Part shown: positions 28,776 to 34,441 of the stretch, piece after piece
Layout of the letters: each line of letters begins with the position of its first letter
How positions within the stretch are numbered: position 1 is the stretch's first letter
Source: Hyphomicrobiales bacterium
GTDB lineage: Bacteria > Pseudomonadota > Alphaproteobacteria > Rhizobiales > Beijerinckiaceae
DNA: 34,441 bases
Assembly (NCBI GenBank): GCA_947455725.1
Contig: CANGPL010000027.1
Coordinates: forward strand, 1-34,441
Reading direction: 5' to 3'
Notes under the pieces: generated by a model
Seen by the model: the letters and a program-made list of their open reading frames with translations, nothing else
Told to the model about the DNA's origin: nothing
Database searches by the model: none
Position numbers and translations under genes: made by a program

Positions 28776-29714
28776 ATGAGCACACTAAATACCCGGATTT
28801 ATAAGGCCTATGGTGACGCGGTAAATGCGGTTAACCGGCTGCATAAAAAGAAATTCGATAAAGATTTCGTTTTTCTGATCTCCAACGCCGACAACCACGC
28901 CGCAGAAGCACAAGAGACGCTTGAAGAGCGGATCGCCAAAGCGGGTGTTCCGGCGAGTGACGCGGCAGGCTTCATCGAATGGATCAATCAGGGCTATTCG
29001 CTTGTTGCCGTTCGCGCGCCATGGGGCGAGTCTCGCAACGCCACGACGATCCTCGATAAATTCTCGCCCGAGAAAATTCCGGTTGCGAATAAGAAATATC
29101 AATCGCCGACCTTTCTCAATGGAACGCCATTTTCGAGATTTTTCGAACTTCCGTTGCTTTCAAAAGACCCGACGCCCTTCGCGACGTTCTGGAATATGCC
29201 GTCTTTGGTGAAATCCTCGACGCCGTTTTCGAGCTGGCTTGGAATCCCGACGATCTGGCGGCAGCCTTCCTCGGAAACATCCTTGTTTGGCATTCCAAAA
29301 CTTCTCCGCACGAAGCAGAGCTTTTCGTCTTGGTATAATCTGCCTTTATTGACGAAGACGCCGCGCCCCTTCTCGGACTTTTTAGGCATGCCCGAACTCA
29401 CCCGGACCTCAACACCGTTCTCGGCCTTTTTCCGGGTGCCCTCTTTGATCCATCAAACGGGATGGGATGCGCAACTTCATGGATGGCCGAAAATTACGAA
29501 AAGCGGGACGCCATTCTCGGATTTCCTTGGCGTCAATGTGCTGTTGAAAAAGGACAATACAACCTTCTCAGCCGACAGCGTGACAAAGCTTAGCCGAGTG
29601 GCGGCACCGTTTTCGTCCCTGCTCGGCCTGCCGACCGTTTTAAAGCGTAGCTGGTCCCTATCGGACATGTTAGGAATCCCGACGCTCTTAAAGCCGCGCA
29701 AAACCGGCGAGTAA
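28776..29714 (+). CDS. Protein with twelve tandem 16-residue repeats, function unknown
   Basis: A 312-residue soluble protein without signal peptide or membrane helix. Residues 1-105 form an alpha/beta-looking domain with HAAEAQETLEERIAKAGVP and QGYSLVAVRAPWGESRNATT, faintly like small stress-response domains. Residues 116-307 are twelve uninterrupted repeats of exactly 16 residues with consensus x-T-P-F-S-x-F-L-G-I-P-x-L-x-K-x. Position 11 is Pro in 10 of 12, position 4 is Phe in 9 of 12, position 13 is Leu, Ile or Val in all, and position 15 is Lys, Arg or His in all. A short basic tail follows. It sits between the LH2 genes and cytochrome c2. I do not recognise the repeat family. A role at the membrane surface of antenna assembly is speculation from position. 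Confidence 0.85.
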   Translation: MSTLNTRIYKAYGDAVNAVNRLHKKKFDKDFVFLISNADNHAAEAQETLEERIAKAGVPASDAAGFIEWINQGYSLVAVRAPWGESRNATTILDKFSPEKIPVANKKYQSPTFLNGTPFSRFFELPLLSKDPTPFATFWNMPSLVKSSTPFSSWLGIPTIWRQPSSETSLFGIPKLLRTKQSFSSWYNLPLLTKTPRPFSDFLGMPELTRTSTPFSAFFRVPSLIHQTGWDAQLHGWPKITKSGTPFSDFLGVNVLLKKDNTTFSADSVTKLSRVAAPFSSLLGLPTVLKRSWSLSDMLGIPTLLKPRKTGE

Positions 29715-29783
29715 TCGCACTCGATTGGCTAGACTTGGCGATTTGGGCGGTTAACCCTGTCGGATCAGCTTGGATGGGCCAAA

Positions 29784-30089
29784 ATGAGCATAGATGAGTT
29801 TATCAAAAGCGGCCTTGCGACCGACCTCGTAGTGGTTGTTATGACCATCGAGGCGGTCTTTGTGACCTTTTACCTGCGGCGCGCGGGGCTAAATTCGTCT
29901 GTTCCGGGCTTTTTGGCAGCCCTTTTGGCCGGTGCCTTTCTTGTTTTAGCGCTGAATGCGGCACTCACCGGATCGACAATGGGCGAGATTGCTGTCTATC
30001 TGGGACTAAGCCTCCTTGCGCATCTGGGTGAGCTTGCCCTAAAAATTCGTGGTCTGAAGGCAAATCCAAATCAGAGGCACCAGACGTAA
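29784..30089 (+). CDS. Small three-helix membrane protein, function unknown
   Basis: A 101-residue protein with three hydrophobic segments (about 12-31, 41-61 and 66-88) and a polar C-terminus. GGATGGG lies 5 bases ahead of the ATG. It is 69 bases after the repeat protein and 47 bases before cytochrome c2 on the same strand, so it may belong to one transcript with them. I recognise no family. Confidence 0.75.
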   Translation: MSIDEFIKSGLATDLVVVVMTIEAVFVTFYLRRAGLNSSVPGFLAALLAGAFLVLALNAALTGSTMGEIAVYLGLSLLAHLGELALKIRGLKANPNQRHQT

Positions 30090-30136
30090 ATGATCGTCAG
30101 TCCAAGCGTGGCTGACTGAAAAAGGGATGAGTAACA

Positions 30137-30517
30137 ATGTCCAAGAACTTTATTTTTTCGTCGATTGCTGCAGCGATGCTTCTTGCCACCCCAGCTTTGG
30201 CCGATGGCGATGCAGCCAATGGCGCGAACGTGTTTATCAAATGCAAGGCCTGCCATGAAAATGAGCAGGGGGTGAACAAAATCGGCCCGACGCTGAAGGG
30301 TGTTGTCGGCCGCAAGGGCGCATCGGTTGAAGGCTATAACTATTCAGACGGTGCCAAAGCCAAGTCCGCCGAGGGACTTGTGTGGACGGAAGAGGCGCTG
30401 GCCGCTTACCTGCCCGATCCAAAGGCATATGTGCCTGGCACCAAAATGGCGTTTGCTGGTTTGAAAAACCCGCAAGACGTGGCGGATGTGATCGCCTATC
30501 TCAAGTCCAAGCCATAA
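30137..30517 (+). CDS. cycA: Cytochrome c2
   Basis: A 126-residue periplasmic class I cytochrome c. A signal peptide of about 22 residues ends at LLATPALA-DGDAANG. The haem site is CKACH (residues 36-40 region), and the distal methionine is in PGTKMAFAGLKNPQD. The length and spacing fit soluble cytochrome c2, which carries electrons from the bc1 complex back to the photo-oxidised reaction centre, here through the tetrahaem PufC. AAAGGGA precedes the start, and a strong terminator follows. Confidence 0.93.
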   Translation: MSKNFIFSSIAAAMLLATPALADGDAANGANVFIKCKACHENEQGVNKIGPTLKGVVGRKGASVEGYNYSDGAKAKSAEGLVWTEEALAAYLPDPKAYVPGTKMAFAGLKNPQDVADVIAYLKSKP

Positions 30518-30554
30518 GCGGCAACCGCTCTGGCTCATGCCAGCCTATGTGATG

Positions 30555-30594
30555 AAAGCCCGATGTGATCCAATCAATCACATCGGGCTTTTTT
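30555..30594 (+). terminator. Rho-independent terminator after cytochrome c2
   Basis: A perfect 15-base stem, AAAGCCCGATGTGAT with ATCACATCGGGCTTT, encloses a 7-base loop, and the stem runs into six T residues. It ends the cytochrome c2 transcript, so fni (start 30668) probably has its own promoter. Confidence 0.93.
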
Positions 30595-30667
30595 GTATTC
30601 GCTTTAACACGGCTTTTTTCGCAAAACCGGTCTCCACTTTTGCGCACCATGCTATAAGATCGCCCTC

Positions 30668-31687
30668 ATGACGGATATTGAGCGGCGTAAACGCGATCAT
30701 TTAGACATAGTCCTATCAGGCACGGCGGCCCATTCGAAGCCCGCTGGTTTCGACGGTATTTCCTTCGAGCATAACGCGTTGCCGGAAGTAAATTTGGACG
30801 AGATCGATCTCTCGTCCCGCTTTTTAGGCTTCCCCCTCCGCGTCCCCTTTCTCGCGTCCTCGATGACCGGTGGACCGGTTGAATCCATCACCATCAACCG
30901 TGCCTTGGCCGAAGCCGCGCAGCATTGCGGCTTTGCGATGGGCGTCGGCTCGCAGCGCATTGCGCTCACCACGCCGGAGACGCACGGGCTCGGCCGCGAA
31001 TTGCGCCGTCTCGCCCCTGACATCCCGATCTTCGGCAATCTCGGTGCCGTTCAGCTCGTCAGCGGCATGGGCGTGGACGATGCCCGCCGCGCCATCGACG
31101 CGATTGAAGCCAATGCACTGATCCTCCACCTCAACCCGTTGCAAGAAGCCTTGCAACATGGCGGCGATACTAATTTCAAAGGCGTGGCCGTGGCCATTGA
31201 GCGCCTCTCCAAACAGATCAGCGTGCCCGTCATTGTCAAAGAGGTCGGCAGCGGCATCTCCGCCGCTCTTGCCGGACGGCTCATCGCCTGTGGCGTTGCA
31301 GCGATTGATGTCGCGGGCGCGGGCGGCACCAGCTGGGCGGCGGTTGAGGGAAAGCGGTCAACGGACACATCCGACCAATCGCTCGGCGAAATTTTCCGCG
31401 ACTGGGGTATTTCAACCGCCGAGTGTCTAGCAGAAATCCACGCCGTCCATCCGGCTATTCCGCTCATCGCATCGGGCGGTATTCGCCACGGGCTTGATGC
31501 CGCAAAGGCCATCCGACTGGGCGCGTCGCTTGTCGGCCAAGCCGCCTCCTTGTTACCCGCTGCCACCAAAAGCACCGAGGCGGTTATCGCGCATGTGGAA
31601 GCGTTTGAACGGGCGCTTAAAATCGCGTGCTTTGTTACGGGCTCAGCATCGCTGGCGGATTTACGCCACGCCGCTTTGCGCCGCTAA
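30668..31687 (+). CDS. fni: Type 2 isopentenyl diphosphate isomerase
   Basis: A 339-residue FMN-dependent enzyme converting isopentenyl to dimethylallyl diphosphate, precursors for carotenoids and the bacteriochlorophyll tail. It begins RRKRDHLDIVLSG, and LASSMTGGP, FGNLGAVQL, the HLNPLQE motif near residue 160 and the phosphate-binding DVAGAGGTSWAAVE segment are all typical of the Fni/Idi-2 family. It stands alone between cytochrome c2 and the convergent puf operon. It replaces in function the type 1 isomerase found near bchP in other photosynthesis clusters. Confidence 0.95.
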   Translation: MTDIERRKRDHLDIVLSGTAAHSKPAGFDGISFEHNALPEVNLDEIDLSSRFLGFPLRVPFLASSMTGGPVESITINRALAEAAQHCGFAMGVGSQRIALTTPETHGLGRELRRLAPDIPIFGNLGAVQLVSGMGVDDARRAIDAIEANALILHLNPLQEALQHGGDTNFKGVAVAIERLSKQISVPVIVKEVGSGISAALAGRLIACGVAAIDVAGAGGTSWAAVEGKRSTDTSDQSLGEIFRDWGISTAECLAEIHAVHPAIPLIASGGIRHGLDAAKAIRLGASLVGQAASLLPAATKSTEAVIAHVEAFERALKIACFVTGSASLADLRHAALRR

Positions 31688-31708
31688 GTTCAAAAGTCTT
31701 CAGATCAT

Positions 31709-31736
31709 AAAAAACGCCGGAACTTTCGTTCCGGCG
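31709..31736 (-). terminator. Rho-independent terminator of the puf operon
   Basis: Read on the minus strand, CGCCGGAAC-GAAA-GTTCCGGCG is followed by TTTTTT. The stem is a perfect 9 bases with a stable GAAA loop. It lies 27 bases after the pufC stop. On the plus strand no T-run follows, so it serves puf rather than fni. Confidence 0.92.
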
Positions 31737-31762
31737 CCAAGTTGCCTGGGTGGAACAACCGC

Positions 31763-32788
31763 TCAGGGATTCGGGATACGCAATTCAGGATAATCCTTCA
31801 CCATGCTCACCCCATAAAGCGGCTTATTGACGCCTTGGTGGCAGGTTGCGCAGTTAACTTTGGCGACATCGCCCAATGGACCCAACCGGTTCTTCGGGAA
31901 GGTGCCTTGCAGCGAGGCCATGAAGGTCTCATTCACATCGGTGACCATTCGGAGCCCGTGCCAGGCAGGCACGCGTTGCGGACGGCTTTCTGACCAGCTC
32001 GCGAATTGGCGCGAGTTATGACAGAAGGTGCAGTTCACACCGAGCGCTTCCGACATATGGATCATGAGAGCATAGGTGACTTCTGTGTCGTGAATGCTGG
32101 CACCCGGCTTGCCGGTTGGCAGTGCTTCCGTACCATCGACCCGGATCTGCGCACCCTTCGCCAAAAGCGTGGTGAACGGATCGTAAGGAAGCGAGGTCAT
32201 GCCCACCGATTTCGACGCAAGGCCCTCGCCCTGACGGCTTGCCGACATGCCCTCGGCATGCGGAGGTCCGTCATTCTTGAACCAGATATTGGCGGGCACG
32301 GCGTGGCCCCGGTGGCAGGTATAACACGTCACACCCGTCTGCTGCACATGCGGCGTCCACATCGTGTTGATCTGACGCGTCATCTGCAACATGCGGCGCG
32401 CGACGACCTTGGTGTAAAGGCTGTCATCCGCCATGTTCTCAGGGTTGTGGCAATAGGTGCACCCTTCATCCGGCGCGATCCAATTGGTGATGGCACCCAT
32501 CAAACGGTTGAACTCTTCGACATCAATATCGCCAAGCACTTTGACGTTTTGATAGTCAGGGCTGTCCTTGACCTTGATGCCGGAGAGTTGCGCCGGAGGA
32601 TCAGACTCGGGCGCGATGTTCTTCGACTTGAGGATCGCCTCGGTGCGTGGATTTTGCGTCAACACCATTCCAACGCCGCGAGGGCCCAATTGGGTTGATG
32701 CCATGGGTGGACGTTCCCATTGCAGCATCATGGCAAGGGTGAGCAGGGAGCCTACGATGATGGCGATAAATGCGAGACCGTATTTCAT
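31763..32788 (-). CDS. pufC: Reaction centre tetrahaem cytochrome c subunit
   Basis: A 341-residue protein with four haem-binding CxxCH motifs at 110-114, 155-159, 253-257 and 313-317, the pattern of the reaction-centre-bound cytochrome. It passes electrons from cytochrome c2 to the oxidised special pair. The N-terminus has one hydrophobic helix (about residues 3-23) but no cysteine for lipid attachment, so it is probably anchored by an uncleaved helix. GGAGGG lies 7 bases ahead of the ATG, and the gene starts 15 bases after the pufM stop. Confidence 0.97.
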   Translation of the reverse strand: MKYGLAFIAIIVGSLLTLAMMLQWERPPMASTQLGPRGVGMVLTQNPRTEAILKSKNIAPESDPPAQLSGIKVKDSPDYQNVKVLGDIDVEEFNRLMGAITNWIAPDEGCTYCHNPENMADDSLYTKVVARRMLQMTRQINTMWTPHVQQTGVTCYTCHRGHAVPANIWFKNDGPPHAEGMSASRQGEGLASKSVGMTSLPYDPFTTLLAKGAQIRVDGTEALPTGKPGASIHDTEVTYALMIHMSEALGVNCTFCHNSRQFASWSESRPQRVPAWHGLRMVTDVNETFMASLQGTFPKNRLGPLGDVAKVNCATCHQGVNKPLYGVSMVKDYPELRIPNP

Positions 32789-32803
32789 GATCGTGCCCTC
32801 CGC

Positions 32804-33778
32804 TTACTTGGCCGCTAGGGCAGGATCGAGAACAGGCGCCCACATATCGTAAGCGTATTCCGGTGCAAAACCGTGTTTGATACCCCAGAGATACCAATTA
32901 TCCACGACGGTGCCGGTGAGAAGAATACCGATACCACCTGCAAGCGGGCAGAGCACGGCAAACCACCAAGCCCAACGATGGATCGATTCCATCGTGGCGT
33001 TGAAGCCCATCGTCCAGCGCCAGAACAAGGCTGCGCGCTCGGATGCTGTACCGCGGTCAACAATCTGCTCGATTTCCCGCTCACCACCCAAACGCGATAC
33101 CGCGAGAATGGTCGCCGCATGCATCGCAAAGATCAGAGCCGAACCATAGAGGAAGGCAATCGAGAGCATGTGGAACGGATTATAGAAGAGATTGCCGTAG
33201 CGGATCGAAAACGCCGCCGTCCAATCGAGATGCGGGAAGATACCGAAAGGTACTGCCTCACCGAAATTGCCCATCAAGACCGGGCGGATAAAGCCCAAGA
33301 CGAGGTAGAGCCAAATCGCGGCTGCGAAAGCCCAGGCCACATGCGTCCCCATGCCGAGCGCTAAAGCGCGACGATAGGTGCGCACCCACCACAAAATGAT
33401 GCTGGTCGTCAGGAAGAAACCGGCCATCAGCCACCATCCACCTTCCGCCATTGGCGGGAAGTGAAGGCCATATTTGGCCGGTGGTGGCTCAAGCGCCAAC
33501 CAGAACAATTGCCGCACAAATTGGATCGGATTCCAATTCACCGACGCCAACATATTGAAGCCGATAATTTCGAACGCGATGAATCCGCAAAGCAGCGAAA
33601 TGCTACCAATCCAGCCGAGATAAAGAGGGCCGATTTGCGCGTCACCGATGAGGCCAAGAAGATGCACAAAAGTTGGCTTGCCAATACGCTCCCGCTCAGC
33701 GCCTTGAGGAAGCGGGATACCGAAATCACCGGGCCCGTGGATCTGTGTGCGGGTAAAGATATTTTGATATTCGATCAT
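32804..33778 (-). CDS. pufM: Reaction centre M subunit
   Basis: A 324-residue five-helix membrane protein. [17 protein letters not shown] is the usual start, and [20 protein letters not shown] holds a pigment-ligand region. Later come [18 protein letters not shown] and the iron/quinone part [19 protein letters not shown] chose the ATG at 33778 (MIEYQ, as homologues start); GAGGA is 8 bases upstream. An ATG two codons earlier (33784) is also possible. pufL ends 9 bases before the earlier ATG. It forms the photochemical core with PufL. Confidence 0.97.
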   Translation of the reverse strand: MIEYQNIFTRTQIHGPGDFGIPLPQGAERERIGKPTFVHLLGLIGDAQIGPLYLGWIGSISLLCGFIAFEIIGFNMLASVNWNPIQFVRQLFWLALEPPPAKYGLHFPPMAEGGWWLMAGFFLTTSIILWWVRTYRRALALGMGTHVAWAFAAAIWLYLVLGFIRPVLMGNFGEAVPFGIFPHLDWTAAFSIRYGNLFYNPFHMLSIAFLYGSALIFAMHAATILAVSRLGGEREIEQIVDRGTASERAALFWRWTMGFNATMESIHRWAWWFAVLCPLAGGIGILLTGTVVDNWYLWGIKHGFAPEYAYDMWAPVLDPALAAK

Positions 33779-33793
33779 CGTCATCGTCCTCGT

Positions 33794-34441
33794 TTAGGAC
33801 CAGATTGGGAGGTCAAGCCACCAGTTCCACCACTCAGGCCAACCTCTGGTCCAAAGCGGTCCACTGATCACGATACAGACGGCGCTAAAGAACACAGCAC
33901 CGAGGGCTAGGAACAAGCCAAGGCGATGAATGCCAAGCGTACCAATCGAGTATCCAATCGTATCGCGGAAAAAACTATTCTCGTGCTCGGCTGTCTTGAC
34001 CGGCTCACCCTTTTGCGGGTTCGTGGCGGATAGAACGAGCGCGCCATGCAGTCCGAGTGCCATTGTCGTCGTGAAGAAGAGCGACACGGCAATCATATGC
34101 GCTGGGTTGTAATGAAAGTGCAGATATTGGTAGCCAACATTCGACACCCAATCGAGATGGCTGATAATGCCATAGGGAAAACCGTGACCCCATGCACCCA
34201 GCAAAATCGGGCGAACAACAACGAGTGTCACATAGGCGCCAATCGCAAAGCTGAACGCAATCGGCACATGAAAGCCAATGCCGAGCTTGCGGCAAATTTC
34301 AACTTCCCTGAGCGCCCATGACACAAAGGCTCCGATCGCACAAACCGTAATCACCTGCCAAAAGCCACCTTCTTTGAGAGGGGCCATACCCAGACCATAT
34401 TTGAGGTCCGGTGGCGCAATGTTAATTTGAAAAATATTCCA
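33794..34441 (-). CDS. pufL: Reaction centre L subunit (5' end beyond window)
   Basis: The frame is open to the last base of the window, so only the C-terminal 215 residues are seen, starting at [38 protein letters not shown] includes the special-pair histidine region, [18 protein letters not shown] carries the iron/QB-side histidine, and [18 protein letters not shown] is the last helix region. The missing part is the N-terminal helix A. pufB, pufA and the operon promoter must lie to the right of the window. Confidence 0.97.
   Translation of the reverse strand, partial: WNIFQINIAPPDLKYGLGMAPLKEGGFWQVITVCAIGAFVSWALREVEICRKLGIGFHVPIAFSFAIGAYVTLVVVRPILLGAWGHGFPYGIISHLDWVSNVGYQYLHFHYNPAHMIAVSLFFTTTMALGLHGALVLSATNPQKGEPVKTAEHENSFFRDTIGYSIGTLGIHRLGLFLALGAVFFSAVCIVISGPLWTRGWPEWWNWWLDLPIWS

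Noticed and set aside
29121-29696. Possible CRISPR or DNA satellite, because of the regular period
   Set aside because: The 48-base period is in frame, the DNA units are strongly diverged, and conservation is at protein level, so it is a protein repeat.
32006-32698. Long plus-strand open frame of 230 codons
   Set aside because: It lies entirely antisense to pufC, whose four haem motifs are unmistakable, and its translation has no recognisable domain.

Overview
The window is most of the photosynthesis gene cluster of a purple alphaproteobacterium. It carries genes for bacteriochlorophyll a synthesis, reaction-centre subunits H, L, M and the tetrahaem cytochrome, an LH2-type antenna pair, three PucC/LhaA-family assembly transporters, the repressor pair PpaA/PpsR, and cytochrome c2. 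The LH2 polypeptides resemble those of Rhodoblastus and Rhodopseudomonas, which with the gene order suggests Hyphomicrobiales. I cannot fix the genus. Only the oxygen-requiring cyclase AcsF is seen (no bchE here), so pigment synthesis is probably oxic or microoxic unless bchE lies elsewhere.

Layout. (1) 1-2560, plus strand: the 3' end of a CbbR-like LysR regulator, then formate-tetrahydrofolate ligase. (2) 2594-2748: a palindromic intergenic repeat. (3) 2819-18955, minus strand: a superoperon transcribed from bchF leftwards, bchF-bchN-bchB-bchL-bchM-lhaA-puhA-puhB-puhC-orf99-acsF-puhE-hemA-bchH and a small DUF2177 membrane protein. Most junctions overlap by 1-4 bases. bchH is not in its common place between bchB and bchL but at the far end. 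(4) 19043-19159: divergent control region with PpsR/CrtJ-type operators (TGT-N12-ACA). (5) 19246-21632, plus: ppaA/aerR and ppsR/crtJ. (6) 21633-22010: a second copy of the palindromic repeat, a compact hairpin cluster and another PpsR-type site. (7) 22011-25971, plus: bchG, a PucC-like transporter, bchP, tspO. (8) 26065-28195, plus: two PpsR-type sites, pucBA, a terminator, pucC. (9) 28192-30517: three genes of unknown function (one minus, two plus), then cytochrome c2. The middle gene encodes a protein with twelve tandem 16-residue repeats. (10) 30668-31687: type 2 isopentenyl diphosphate isomerase. (11) 31709-34441, minus: terminator, pufC, pufM and a truncated pufL; the puf operon continues beyond the window.

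How it fits together: HemA supplies 5-aminolevulinate. BchH, BchM and AcsF carry protoporphyrin to divinyl protochlorophyllide. BchLNB reduces ring D, BchF hydrates the 3-vinyl group, BchG attaches the prenyl tail, and BchP (with isoprenoid precursors balanced by Fni) reduces it to phytyl. Puh proteins, LhaA and the PucC-like transporters assemble pigment with PuhA/PufLMC and PucBA. PpsR, PpaA and perhaps TspO tune expression to oxygen and light.

Most notable: the 16-residue repeat protein beside the antenna genes; a PucA with Phe44-Leu45, the pair associated with the blue-shifted B800-820 (LH3) antenna; a PpsR with a single cysteine; the displaced bchH; and well-placed PpsR operators at three promoter regions.
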